Origin: Paramecium sonneborni
Taxonomy: Eukaryota > Ciliophora > Oligohymenophorea > Peniculida > Parameciidae
Direction: 5' to 3'
Assembly (NCBI GenBank): GCA_905182985.1
Contig: CAJJDN010000125.1
Coordinates: 213,419 to 277,418, forward strand
DNA length: 64,000 nt
The translations under genes were made by a program, and so were the position numbers. The notes below the pieces were generated by a model that had not been told where the DNA came from, did no database searches, and saw nothing but the letters and a program-made list of their open reading frames with translations. Below, one piece after another: positions 24,892-42,017 of the stretch (the stretch's first letter is position 1; the number at the start of each line of letters is the position of its first letter).

Positions 24892-27800
24892 TCAACCAAA
24901 TCCATATCCTTCCAAACCGATTGAAAAGGCTATATCTAATTTCTATTTCATTTGTCCATAATTAGCATATAAAGGAACTTCAATTGATTTAAAGCAAGTA
25001 TGTGCTAAAGGTAATTTTCGAATATCCAAATTATTTTTGAATTCTACTGATATTATATATGAACTTTAATCAAATGGAATAGCAGATGAACCTTAAAGTT
25101 AATTTAATCATATACCAGTAATAAATTTTAACATGTTCTTTAAAGTTTAAGAATCTGCTTAATTTACATAAGTTTCAAAGTAAGATTTATGATTAGCCTT
25201 TCCTCCTGAATATTAAATCTTTTACAACACAACATCTGGTTTAATTTCAAGTAATCCTTATGTTAATAAAGATATTTCAGAAGGTTTTAACCATTTTTAG
25301 AAAATCTTAAATTAAATAAAAATAATTATTACCTTTAAATCAACAACAGTTGTAAATCCTTGAATAAATGATTTATAAATGTCTGAGAATTATTTGAAAA
25401 TAATGTATTCAGCAGTTTTATCTAAATATTAATTTACATTATTTGAAGTAACTGCCATAGTAGATCCATTAGGAATTAATTCAATGGTAGAATTTCCTAA
25501 TTAATAAGTAAAATCTAAATAGAGTGCTTCAAATGATTCAGAACTCATATTTCTAAGATTAGCATAGTTAGAATATGTTTATTTATCCCAAATTAAAATA
25601 AGATCTTCAAAAACAATTTTTTCATCATAAACAACCTTCCAAAAAGGACTAATAATATCAATTCCAATTAAATAACCATTTGCTATTGAATTAGCAATTA
25701 ACTAAATAAATATTAATAAGAAAATACCTTTCCAAATAATAAAGCATATTCTTTTTTATTTTTTATTTTGTTAAAATTACTATGTAGAAAATATTTACTA
25801 AGATTACCTTGAACGGGTTAAAAAAATTTATATGTATCATCTTTTAATGTATTACCTATCATATCATAAAATTCTCTTTTAAGACCTCCAGCATCAATTC
25901 CAGGTTCATCTTAAAATTTAATATTGAAATTATAATTCATTTTTTTATCTGCTAAATCTAATAAATCTTTTAAGAAATTTAATCTTCTAATAACTAAAGA
26001 ATATTCAGTTCTTTTAAAACTTTTTTCTAACTCAGCTTCAAATTTTTTTCTTCTTTTTTCCAAACATACACCTGAAATTATAATTGGTTAGACTATAAAA
26101 ATAAAATAAAAAGATTTTACTTTTTTTAATTTCTTTGTTAATAAAAATCATAATTTCTGTTTATTTTGCATATGCTTCAACACTTTCAGGTGCAAAATGA
26201 GCTTTGGCATTCATAGATCCACTTTTTGTTAAATTTTGAAAGTTAACTTATAATGTAATTCCTTCAGTACAATTAATTTCACATTTACAATCTAAATAAA
26301 TGTCATTCTCAATATCACCATAAATATTAGAATATATATCTCTTAATTAAAATGTAAATGGAATATCTTCATAAAATGGTACTGTCTATAATTCTTGAGG
26401 AATCTCAATTTCACTTTCTTATAGATCAGGTGTATTAGCTAATATAACAAATCTACCTTTAATTTTAACATCATCTATATATAATTTATAGACTCCTTTA
26501 AAAATTGGAGTCCAAATTACATTCAATCCAGAACCTTTTTTTTCTTATTTTGGAGTATATTGTATTTATTAAAATAATGAATGAACAAATACTAAAGTAG
26601 TATATTAGAAATTATTGATTCTATTACCCAAATTATCCTTAAATTCTATATAATCAATTCTTTCTTATCCAGCTCTAGATGCTGCTGCAATTTCTTGTTT
26701 ACTTAACATATTAATAGTATTGCTTAATTATAAATCCTTTGAATGAGTTAATGGTTCACATTATTTATGAAATAAAACTTCATCCATTTTTTAATTTGAT
26801 TTCTTTAATAAAATTTTCATCATTTTTGCATCTCCTATTCCAAATGCTACTTATTCTTCTTATTCAACTTCAACTATTTTCTCTTTACCTTATATAATTA
26901 CTTTTACATGTGTAGTCTTACTCAAATCTTATTTATTTTAAGTAGTATATTCAAATGATATTTAATTTTATATTTAATTTTAGATCATTGATAATCTATA
27001 TTATTGAGATACATTTAATTTCATATTGAGTATTTTATCACTAATAAATTCAACTAATAATGTTTTATTAGCTATGAATCTATAGGAAACTTATATCTAT
27101 TATTTTTTTTTTTCTTTTTTTATTAAATTCATTAAATTTGTGTTTTTTTCTTTAGATTGTAAAATCTCTATCTTATTTAATTGTTATTCCAATTATTTAT
27201 TAGATTCCAAATCTAATATCAATAAATATAAAGGATTGCAAATTGTTTATTCATAAGTAGTTTATTTAAAATATCCTGTCAATGGTTTATATGTGTAACA
27301 CTTAACAGATTAAAATTTTTAATGGATTCCATCTACTTTAAAAATAAAATAAGCTTAATCAATTTAATTAGGATCAAGAATATTTAAATCTTACAATCTC
27401 CCTTTCTCTAAATTAAAGATTAATAATTCAACTTGAGAATTTTCATCAATTCCACTTAAGAGTTTTCTTGGATTAAGTTCCAATTTATCTACTATTAATT
27501 CTGGTCCTTCGTATTTGATTTTATCATTATATCTATTATTTATGTAAAATTGCTTATTGTTAAGATAATCTAAGAAGAAATCACTTATATTAAAATCACT
27601 AAATGTTTCATAATTTATTATAAGATGAGATCCATCATCTATAAATTAATAAATTGTATTTTTAAATTATGTTTTGATTTCTTTCTATGCTAAAATTGAA
27701 ACATTTAATTTAATATTCTCATCAATTAATTTTAATAATTTAAATAGATATTTGAGTAATAAAATTATATCAACAACAGTTTTAATACTTTCTATTTAAA

Positions 27801-30800
27801 TATCTCCTACTTTTTCTATATGCAAATTTTAATCATCAAAATAAGAGTCTTTCTTATTTTCTTAAAAATTCAAAATTAAATTAAATAAAAATTAAGCAAT
27901 TTGACCTGAATCTGGGACTTATACATTATCATTATCATCAATTAAAGTATAACATTTAAATGTTCCATTTTCATATTAAATTAATTATTTTTGACTTTAA
28001 AAGCTTTTCTCAAAAATAAATTCAACTTTTTCGAAAAATGTCTTAATGAAATTAATTTTCATAATTTAAATAGATTAAATTTCAAATAAATATTATAATG
28101 AATTATTTAAACTTGGATAAGAATATCCATCTTTAAATGATTAATAACCATATTAAAAGGCTTCAAATATTGTTCCACCAACTAAAATACAATCTACATA
28201 ATATTCTGGATTTTAATTCATTTAATCATCAAAATGTAGAAAAATATTAGCTAATTCTGTATGTTCATTAAGAAATTTAATAAAATTTTTTTATAATTAT
28301 TAAGCTATAACATTAGTTTCAAAATGACAAGCCATACTTACAGATGCAATTTCAATTTAATCAAGTTTAAATTTATCTCCATTAATTCTAACAAAAACAT
28401 TTTATCCTTAAACTAATGATTGTTGTTTTTTTAATTAATGAATAGCAGCAAAATCAAAATTTATTTAATCTGGAAAAATTGGTGTCAATTATGTTAGACT
28501 TAAATCACTATATGAAGAGACAAGACCATTTCCAAAAAGATTATCAAGCATCTCTTATTTATTGAATTCATCTTATTCACATTAAATTTAACTCATTAGA
28601 GTAACAAATTTTGATTCATTACAAATTGAAATATTGCCATCTTAATCTGTAAAAAATACATTTAAAATTGATTAATTAAATAGAGGATCAGAAGGCCATA
28701 TTTGTTAAAATAATACTATTGACATTAAATCTTCAATTTACACATAAAGAAGTTCAATATTAGAACTAGTATATCCAGAATAATGAGCTTAATTTCTAGT
28801 TATCCTTTCTTGAGTTAAGAGTTCTTAATTCATATAATCTAATTAAGAAAATAAAAAATGTCCTGGTTTAGAATTATAAACTAATTAACAAGCTACTAAA
28901 TTATTTTTCTAATTTTCACAATAAACTACCATACAAACATCTCCTAATTTACTATTATTTACATAATAATTCTTAGAAATTTAAAATCCAAAATGATATG
29001 ATAATTTTATATCACTTTTTTAAGTCACATAACCTAATCTCTATAAAATTTTTGATTTTTATTTTAATTATAATTATCTTGTATTTGATATAATAATGTT
29101 CATTAATGGTTGATTTTATCTTAAAGAAGATAATAAACATGATAATCTAATATTGAACATATCATCAAATCTCTCAGCTTTCAATTATTTTTATAAATAG
29201 TTGTATAATTCTTCTTTAAAATATTTATTTAATTTTAATAAAATGTACCAAATTTATTCCATTTCTTTTAATCTATTTTTACTATTTTTATTTTAACTAA
29301 TCTTATAAATTTCATTTGAAAAAATTGAAGCTAAAGATTAATGATCAACAGATAAAGTTATTGTTTTATTTAAAACTTTACTTAATTAATTTGAATAATT
29401 AAGTAAATGTCTATCTATATCTAATTTATTGAATAAATATTAAACTAGTTATTCTGCGTTGAAGATTTAATTGTAAAAATCATATTCATTTATGATACTG
29501 TGAAAATATTCTTAAATCATTGGATCTGGTTTAAAAACACTTCTACTACTTTATTAAACTATCTACTAATCTTATTAAACATTTTAATCTTTTTAATTAC
29601 ATATTCCAATATTCAATCTAATAATTAAAATGTGATTGTAAAGAAGGTAAGTTGTATTTCCAAATTAAAAAATTTTATCCAATCCTTTTTTTTAATTACT
29701 TAAAACAAATTAAATTCCTTACTATTCATTAAATTCAATATAAACTCCTCTAATAACTTTTAATACTTGTTATGCTTTTATCAAATTATTATAAAGCAAT
29801 TAGTGTAAAATCATAATCAATGTATCCCAACTAAATACTTATTCAATTATAGAATAAATATTTATTATTTTATGAGTTGCTTATTAGAGTTCAACCAATC
29901 TACTCACAATAACTTCAAGAAATGAGATTGTATTTATTCTCCAAACCAATTTACTTTAATCTTCACTTCTACCTAATAATTATTTGACTTTTTCTATAAA
30001 TGCAACCAATTTAGTAAAAATCATTTAAATATTATATGTAGAAAATAATTAATCTTAAAATACAAAATGTTAGTTCTTGATATAAAATGGAAATTCTAAT
30101 CTCCAATCTTATGATTATTTCTATTCTATTAAATTACTAAGATATTCATTATATCTATAAAAATCTTAGATTATCATTGAGATTACAGCAGTTCCATTAT
30201 AATTAGCAACAAATTCTTCTTCAGATAATTTTATTAAATTAATAACTACTTATGGTTAAATGAAATGATAAAACTCAGCAAAAATTAATTCTTTTTAATT
30301 TTTCTATTTTTTTTATTATCTAACCTAATAGGTATTATCAGGTAAAAGTTCAAACATAAATTGAAAATCTTCCTTCATAATTTATTATTAATTTATTGTA
30401 GATTATTATCTTTAAATTTAATTCCCTTAAGATAAACCCATTTAACTTTAACTTTAATGAATTAAAGATGGAGGTTACATTTGAGATTGATATGATTGTA
30501 ATTCAGTTTATCTAATTTACTCATGTTAATGAGGGGCAAATACATCATCTATTTAATAAATACCAACTTTATCAAATTATTTTTCCATTAAATTTTTAAA
30601 AAATAAACATTTCTCAAACACACTTTCTTTAGAATTTATAATAATTTCACGAAAATCTACTGTTGTAATTGAACTGAAATCAAAATTTTTCCAATTCTCT
30701 TAGATTTCTTGATATTATATCAATTCTACTTCAATATTCATTTGATAATTTGCTATTTTTAATTAAGGAATAGCCTAAGCAATATTTTCTTCCAATAAAT

Positions 30801-33800
30801 AAAATGATTTATCTCCATATTAAAGTGGAATTGTAAAAGCACCATCTTCATAAGTTATTTATTCTTTTCCAAATACAAGTATTACATTTTTATTAAAATT
30901 ATTGATCGTTAATATTTCTTCACTCAATCTATCAATAAAACCTTAAATTATTTCATTTATTTATTAAATATACATTATTCCTCTTAAAATAGCTAACTCT
31001 TTATAATTCTCCTCCTCTAAAATTTATAAAAAATAAGAATAATCTTTAAATTTATAATCTCGATTTAATAATGATAATAAGAAATTCTTACTATTTTCTG
31101 TTACAAATGGTTTATTTTATTTTATTTTCCATTACTTCTTTTAAAGACATTAGTATATTTCTACTACAATCTTCAATTATAACTACTTTGTTAACCATTC
31201 TTTATACTAATCTTATTAAATACAAAGTAATAAGTAAAAAGCATAAACAATATTGTATTACATATCATTATTTTATTAATCATATTCTTAATTTATCTAA
31301 TCATCTTAAATATCATTTTCATCTTATTCTTGATTATCATCTTATTGTTCATTTTCATTTTATTATACATTTTCATCTTAATGTTCACCTTAATGTTCAT
31401 CTTCATTTTCATCTTAATGTTAATGTTAATTTTCATTTTATTTATCATTTTCATTTAAAATAACACTTTTTTCTTTTTTTATAGATTTTTTCTTTTTTAA
31501 TTCTTCTAACTTACTTCTTTCTATATATTTGTTATAATGGTGTTATACGTAATTATTTAATTCAGGAGTTTAATATAAAGCTTAATTAACTACAATTACT
31601 GATGAAATTGTTAAAATCATTGGATTTGTAATTTCAATGAATAATTTAGGATCTATAACAGCAATTTCATCATAAATTGGATGTTAATATATTCTATATT
31701 ATTAGCATTATTCAAGAATCATATGATATTCTTCTTAATTTAAATTATAAGATCCATTTGGTTATTTATAATCTTATAAAATTTATTATAAAAGAATAGG
31801 ATCAAATTAGTATTTTTCTAACATGCTCCATTTGTATAAAGCCATCTAAATTGTCAAAGATTTGTTGTGAAAATAATAATCTTCATCTAAATTAAAAATA
31901 TAATTTATGCAAGCTTACTCATATTATATAAGTTATACTAATTATAATTCTCTTACATCAATTTATTTTTCATCTTTAATTCTATAAACTCCATTTGAAT
32001 CTTATACAATCTATTTATTAAATTATTTAAATTTTAATTATTAACAACATAAAGGCAGATATTTTTAGTATAATTCAATAAATTTAGAATATGGAGTATT
32101 GTTTTATTAAATTTTTATTGATTAAAAGAAACTTATATCATAATGTTAAATAAATTTAAGATGTTCTTTTTTTATGATATCTTAACAATAATTTAAAATA
32201 AAATAGTTTTTTCTCATTAATGCCAATCCTAATAAATCCTACTTATTATTGCTCCATTAACTAGATAATAATTCTTCCTTTAATAATTACATAGCTTTTT
32301 ATTCCCCATGTATTTAAATCATAAAAGGTAAATAAATATCTTCAAATAATTTTTATTTTTTCATTAACATTAAATAATACAAAATTGGTTAATTATCAAG
32401 TACAAAAATTCTATTGGTTTATTTAACTTAATCTTTAATATATTTATTGAAAAACTTTAAAATAAGGTTGTCATTATAATTTCCTTAAATAATTAATTAA
32501 AAAATATTCTATTCAAAGACAAGTTTATTTGGTTACTGATTAAGTTATATTATATAAATAATAGTATCCATATTACCACTAATAAGAGCAAGTATTAAAT
32601 TTTCATAACTAAATTGAGGTTTCTGTAAAATATGATTGTGTTTACCAAAAATCAAATAAACTTAAACTGGTGTTAATTTTTTTAAGTTTGCTCCAACTCC
32701 ACTAATAAATCTAGCAAAAAATTGCATTCTCTTCTCAAATTTTTTACATGATATATCATATTCAGTTTATGGTAAAAGATTTACTTCATTTTTTGCATAA
32801 AATAATGTTGCAGAATTAAATTTTATAGTTTATAATCCTTTATATTTCTTTTTTAGAATCGGTACTAACTTTATATTTTAATATTTCATCTTCATAATAA
32901 TATAATCCAAATCATCATTACTTGGATCATATTTTTTATCTTCACAAATCATTTCTTAAACAAATAATTCCATCATTTAAGGACGAATATTTCTAAAATT
33001 ATCTTTCATATATTTATTAAGTTAATTTGAACAATTCGCTTTTAATAATAAAATATATTCTTTTGATTTATATTTTAAAAAACTAGGTCCAGTTTATTTA
33101 ATTAAAAAATGTTTGATTAACATTTCTATTAATTGTTCTTTTTATTGAATTACTTATTTGTTAGGATATCGAAGAACATAAATTCTTTCATAAAATGGAG
33201 AAACTTAACATAATGTTTTTTAATTTGCCCATTTTTAAACAATCTCAAAACATTTTTCATAATTTTAAGATTAACAATTATAACTAGACTAAAATAAACA
33301 AGAATAATTTTGATTCTATTTTGAATATGCTTAATTTTATTTAAAAATTAATTAAAACTCTGATTTATTGATGTATTCAAGTTTTTTTATTGAATGATTA
33401 ATAACTTTCTTTGAATTATCATATAATTCTTAGGCTTTCTATCTAATCTCTAATATTGAATTTTTTTATTTTAATTATTTCCTTTCTAAAGTATATTGAT
33501 GATTCTAATTAAAAAATTAATACCTTTTCATTTATTTCAAATAATTAAAATATTCATCAAGAAAATCAACTTAATTATCCATTAAAGATTAATTAAAAGG
33601 TTATATTTTTGCTTCAATTAAAAATAAAGCAATAAATTGACAAAAAGTATCTTATTCCTTGATTTAATCAAATGAACCAATTATTTTATTTAAAATTTCA
33701 ATTTTTTCATATAATCCTTCTCTTACACATAATAGATAATCATTTCTTAATTTCATTTTATCAAATTTATTTTATTCCAAATAAGTTTTATATTACTTTG

Positions 33801-36800
33801 TACTTAATACTAAACAAGGAGGATACTTTAAAGCTTAAAAGTAATTGATATATTCATGATCAATAGAAAATTAATTTCCTAACATAATATAAATTTTCTT
33901 TTTTTTTTTTTCAGGATCTAAATACATATCCAAATATCCTAATAAACGATTAAGTGATTTCTAATCTTTATTTCGATATGCATGTGAATATAAATGCAAA
34001 ATAAATTTTAATTGATAATCTGGTTGCTCTATTTCAAGAATTTCAAATAAACAATCAATTGCTTAAGTTGGATTTAAATTGAAAAATTATAGTAAAATTG
34101 CTTTAACAAAAAAAAGTTTTCTGTTTTCAAGATTTAGAGATTACAATTTTTTAAAAACTGGAACAATCATTTGTTAATCTTAAATACATACATTAGTTAA
34201 TGAATTTCTTAAAGATTCAATAATTATTTAATCTGGTAAATCATTTAATAATTCAATTTTAACTTCTTTATCTTTACATGCATTTAAAATATCTTTTACT
34301 TACATTATATTCAAATCTTCAAAATTCTTTTCAAGAATTTGATAGGATTAAAGATTAATTAATGAATATAAATAGCATTTTTCGAATGAATTTAAATATC
34401 CTTTTGGAGTTTCTTAATTGTAATATAAATTTTAAAATAATATTTGTAAAGCATCATTAAATTTTTTAACTTCTTCTTTATTTGGAGTATTCGAATAATT
34501 TTAAGGGAAGTATTCTTTAGCTAAAAGATATGCTAATACATTTCTACTAGTATTAGTGATATTTAAGAGATGATTCAAACTTTGATATGATTCATTCTCT
34601 ATAATATCTTTTAATGATAGTTTTTCAAGTATATATACACTGATTTTATCTTGAGGATATTGTTTAGTTAAATCTTTATAACATTCTTAAAATGTTATCA
34701 ATGATGCAAGAAATGGCTTTCTTTTTTATATTGTATATAATACTGCCTTTTCTTTATAATTCCTTGCAACTGGAAATTCTTAAGGATATACAATCAAATT
34801 TAAAATCATACCAGCTAACTCCCAATTATAACAATTTTCTAATTAATCTTATTAAATTTTAAATATTGTAAATCTAATTGTTCCTTCATCCTAAAGAATA
34901 AAATTATAGTCAAATTTTATTTAATTTGCATAAATAAATAATGAAGTACTCCAAAATTAAGAATTAACACTAATATCAAAATAATCATCTAAAAGATGTA
35001 AACCTTATGGGAATTTTCTAAAGTTATCATCAAAGTTAAGTGTAATTAATGTTTATATTTGATCATCTTAATTTAAATTTAAATTACAAATTGTATCAAA
35101 CAAATTTTCTTATCTAACAGTATATTCATATTCCTTAATTTTTAAGAATTAAATAAATTCCTTAAAATTATATGTAGGTCCTTCATTATCATTAATTGTC
35201 TTTAAAACTAAAACAATATATTTTGAATCTTTAAAATGATTGATTCTATAATAAGTTATACCATCATCATCATCTACATACTTTGATGGTAGATTAGATT
35301 TTTTCCAAATGATTCTTCCTTTTTTTTCTTCTACTTCATTTTCAGAATTACTGTCTTACTCAAAATTAGCAACAAATGTAATATTGTTATAAATTTCATT
35401 AATAAATTAATCATCAACTTGTAACAATTTGTGATTTAAAAAGAGTTTTCGAATTATTTATAAACAAACTACTTCATTCTATTATAATTGTTAACCTTGT
35501 ATTTAATAACATTAATCAAAAGATCTATCATTCAAATCTATAAGTTGAGTATAAATACAATCAAAACAATATAAATTCTATTTAGATCTTGCATCAAAAT
35601 ATCCATGTAAAGGAATCTTCAGTATTTAAGGATTAGATTATATTGCTTCTTAGATATCTTTTATTATAGGAATTAATTATGATCTATCTGATGAAAATTT
35701 AATTATTTAAATTAACTTAGATATAAATTGAGATTAAATATGGATTTCATTATTAATCTCAATCTATTACTAATAACTTGCTTTTATTAATTCTACTTGT
35801 TGCTTTACTAAATCAAATTAATCATTTTATATTAATAAAATCAACAATGGTCTTACTACTCCACTGTATTCATATGGATAGTGAGTTGAATGAATATCAA
35901 AATTATTAATCCAATTCAAATTTATTTTAAATTTATGTTTTATTAACTATTTAGCTACTTAGATATATTGATAATATATTATATCAAATTTTTTATAATT
36001 CTATTCTTCATAATTTTAAATCCTCAATCTTTTTGGAGTATTTCCATTTTAAATTGAATAAAAATAATCTGTATTTGGATTTATTCTATGATTGCCTTAT
36101 CGATTTTTTTTAAATGCAAATTATAAGACTTCTAAATAAATTTAAAAAAAATCAAATTCTTTTTATAAATGTTAACTTAAAAATTAAATAAAAATATCTT
36201 AAGGATCTTTTTAACAATCTAAATATGTAACTAAAGGAATTTGTTCATTGTAGGGTTAAACTAATAAATGTTTTAACAATTCTTAATATTCATTTAATTT
36301 ATCAATAATTAATTTACTATCATCAATAGACCTTTGAGTTTTATTTAAACATAAACAATGTATTAAATTCTTACCTCTCTTAGTAAAGAAATTTAATGAT
36401 TTTTCAACAGAATCTGGATATTTTATGTTATAGTCATTTATAACAGTAAATGGAGCCTCTTAAAATAAAATCATCATAGGAGTGGTTTACGAAATATTTG
36501 GCATCAAATAATAGTCATTTGAATATTATAAAAATAAATCCCATTTTTTTTATATAGCAATCTAATGGAAAATATTGAATTATAAATATTCTAATTAAGC
36601 TTTATCAGCAATTCTAATATTACTTTATCCTAAAGGTATAGATTTTGGAACTATCAAATTTTAAAAATTGTAATTCTTTTTAGCCTCTTTATATTATTGA
36701 ATAAAATTTAAATTTGCATGGTTAGCACTTTTTAAAAATAGTTTACTAATCAATCCAAATAGTCTTAATTAATCTTAATCTTTCATATTTATATATGAAT

Positions 36801-37682
36801 CTATGTTACTAAATTCCAATTGATTTAAAATACGAATAATCTCATCTGAATCAAATATTGATTAGATGAAATTTATAGTTTATTCAATTTATTCCTGACT
36901 ACTGTAAAATGGCTTCATTTTATTAATCAATCTAATAGCAGTAACTTATAATATCTATCCTTCAGGTAGAATATTATTAAGTAAAACATGTTGAATTATT
37001 TCATAATCATTGATGTAAATGAGAATTAATTCAATTAAATAATAATTTTACTCATTCATTAAAGATAAGATCTCTATCAAAGATATATTATATTTTTAAC
37101 AAATATCCTTAAATTTATTTAAATTTTACTTACATTCAATGAATCTAATTTTAATTATTTATTGTGAATTAATCTTTCGAATTCTTCAATAATATTCATT
37201 TATTCCCTAGAATTTTACTATTCTTTTGCTTTAAGTAATCTCTTTCTTTATAAAAATTCTCTTATTGATTAGACCTCTTTTTTCACAACTAAATGATTAA
37301 AAAATTTTTACTTGAAGTCAAGTCATCTTAATCTGTATTTTAATTATCATCAAATTATTTAGATTTCTTCATATACTCTTCTGTTTGCTATTCCTTATAC
37401 TCATATGGATTTTATGGCCTATTAGTATAATTTATAACTTCAATACATTTATTAGCTTTCCTAAGGAGAAGTTTGTTGAATAGCTAATGATTTTGACATT
37501 TATTAATCAGTTTGAGCTTAATCTTGATTTTAAATTAAGATTTCATTATCTTAATCAACTTGTTTATTTTTTTACAGTTATTCATTCCCTTTCTCTGTAT
37601 TTTTTTTATTTTAATGTTATTCATTTTATATTCTATCAGCAGGTATATGAATTTCATTTGCAGCACTAGAACAACAACCCAT
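24892..37682 (-). CDS. giant HECT-type E3 ubiquitin ligase (about 4,202 residues)
   Basis: One gene of 12,791 bases with seven introns of 23-28 nt (37419-37446, 37289-37311, 37108-37133, 26093-26120, 25702-25727, 25306-25332, 25092-25115). The remaining 12,609 bases divide by three with no stop. It begins MGCCSSAANE, a likely myristoylation/palmitoylation signal, then a Gln-rich stretch. About 3,700 residues of helical, largely unrecognised sequence follow, with a low-complexity D/E/N/Q/H insert near 31320-31460. Before the HECT domain is a filamin-like beta segment (GLNVIWTPIFKGVYKLYIDD), as in AREL1-type ligases. The HECT domain shows GIDAGGLKREF and the active cysteine in LPLAHTCFKSIEVPLY (codon 24994-24996), about 34 residues from the end. 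Role: transfer of ubiquitin to unknown, perhaps membrane-linked, substrates. Confidence 0.87.
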
Positions 37683-38499
37683 GATTGCAGTAATGTAAAA
37701 TAATTAATAAAATATATTATTTCGATTATTAAAATAATTAGAAATGAAATTCTGATGCTTTCGGGAGATTTAAATGAATAGTCTAAATCATGAATTCTAA
37801 TAATTTTATATTCATAAAAGTTAATTTATGAATATAAATATCATTTAGTTCAAATAGTTTTTCAAGATAATAATCAATTAAATCTAACTATTAAATATTT
37901 ATCTTTTTGAAAACACTTCTAAAATATAATATTCTATATCTACATTTCATTTAGTCAGAGATTGGATTATCTCTTTAAAAAATAAATTATTTAAAATGAA
38001 TTTATTTTAAATTTGTTTTAATTCATAGTGCTTTGTACATTGTTATAATACTAAATTTTTAAATGAAGATATTCTAGAAAAAATTAAATAGATAAAAATT
38101 TAGGTATAAGAGCCTAAGAATTAAATCAAGTAAAATAATACAAATAATTTTTATTGATTCAAAATTTCCCAGTTTCATAAAAGTAGAAGGAATAGATTTT
38201 AAGAGTCTTTAAAGTTTAAGTTAGATATGTTTTGAGAAATTTTATATAATAATACCTTATTAATAACCTATTTGAAACTTTTCCTAATGTTCTCATTAAA
38301 TTTCGAGTTTCTAAATTTATTAGTGATCTGCACCCAACCCTCCTTTCTTATCACTTAAATCCAATAAAGTTTAAATTAAGATATATTTGATTTATCCCTT
38401 TTATTCTATATTTGTTTAACTTAGCTTAGATAACCAATTGAATGAGTGCTCAATCAAATTGCTTTGTTTAAAATATGTTTAACATTTTTTAAGATTGGA
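37683..38499. other. upstream region of the giant HECT gene
   Basis: AT-rich sequence of about 800 bases upstream of the HECT gene start. No intact gene or clear motif on either strand. It probably includes the promoter of the giant gene. Confidence 0.45.
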
Positions 38500-39150
38500 A
38501 ATTATCAGATCAAATAAACATTCTTTCTCTATTCATTGAGAGTATGATATTTATAAATACCTTTCTTTTTTACTACTCAAAATTTCCTTTTTGTAATTCC
38601 CTTTTTTATATACTATCTTAATTATTCTAGAAAATATTGCACTTTTTTAAATGCTTTTCAAGACATTCAAAATTCTTCGTTGCTTGTATAAGCAAATATA
38701 ACATTCATAGTCTGGCATGAGTTGAATACATATTACTCCTTTATAATTAATTATATATGGACAATTCTAATCGATCTATTTGACATTAGCAAAATCAATT
38801 TCAACTTAAATAATAAATTGAGATAAAATTTAAGCTATAAATTTTTTCTAAAATTGAGTTCATTCTCATTATATAACGTCCTGTATAAAATTTAAGTTTA
38901 CCAGCATTCTAATTGCTTCCTCATTATTAATTTTCTATTCTTTAGTAAAAATATAATCATAATTTTAATACGTTTTGTCAATTTTTCTATTTGATTTTTC
39001 TACAGTTTTATATTATGTAATGAGATAATGATATTTTAATGATCTGAATCTTTTTCCAATTTTGCAGTTAAAGTTTTGAATATTCCAAAAATAAGATGAT
39101 TATACAGGTATCTATCTTCCGAGAAATTTGTTTTTAAATCTGATAGTTAT
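38500..39150 (-). pseudogene. decayed gene, family unknown
   Basis: Several minus-strand segments look coding but sit in different frames. Examples: DITIRFKNKFLGRQIPVQSS to NNEEAIR (about 39140-38925), then GKLKFYTGRYIMRMNS (about 38910-38850), then QVEIDFANVKQIDQNCPYII with ICIQLMPDYECYICLYKQ (about 38820-38690). The joins need frame changes without suitable GT...AG introns. It reads as the remains of one gene. No family was recognised. A mis-modelled live gene is possible. Confidence 0.4.
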
Positions 39151-39413
39151 ATCTATTTTTCTATAATTTTATTTCTTTATTAAAGTTTTTTTTGAAGTAA
39201 ATGTGTTTTACTTTTATACTAACTATGTCAAATTTCATATATTTTAAATAATATAAATGATAAAAAATTCAATAAAGAAATCTAATATATTAAAATTGAG
39301 TAAATACTACTAATTATAAGAGATAAATGATAGTTTAGAAGGTGAAGGATAATATAGAAAAAGAGAATAAGAGATGGGGATTATATATATAAATTATTGA
39401 ATTATTTTTATTT

Positions 39414-41568
<2,155 letters not shown>

Positions 41569-42017
41569 TATGAATTATTATTTTTTACAACATGTAAACT
41601 TATATATATAAACAATTTTTTTTTTTTATTTTTCAATTTATAATTTCTAAAATAAATACTCTACAATATATTTGTTTAATTATTAATTTTTTTACTAATA
41701 GTATTGTTTTTAATATTATCATTATTTTTATTGCATTTTATTATTATATTGAATTTGAGATCTAAATTAATATAATGAATAAAATTTTAAACTTAATATC
41801 ATTTATGTATTAAATCAAAGTTAATTATATCAACTCTCATTTTAGTGTGTAAATAAAATTATTTTTAACAATTATTGTTCTGTCCTTAGTTTTTAAATTA
41901 ATATGAAATGCATATAATTATTACTGTTGTTATCTGAAATAATATTTTTAAAAATATCATCTATATAATATAATTAGAATAGTTAAAATTTTAATTCATT
42001 AATAAAGAAATATATCG
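41569..42017. other. intergenic AT-rich region
   Basis: About 450 bases, extremely AT-rich with long T runs. No reading frame or motif seen. It should contain the 3' end of the protease transcript and the promoter of the next plus-strand gene. Confidence 0.5.

Noticed and set aside
27101..27121. Apparent frameshift in a poly-T run inside the giant HECT gene
   Set aside because: Recounting (11 T, C, 7 T) shows the frame is continuous, and the whole spliced gene divides by three.
31071..31463. Plus-strand 130-codon frame rich in His/Leu
   Set aside because: Antisense shadow of the D/E/N/Q/H-rich insert in the giant HECT gene.
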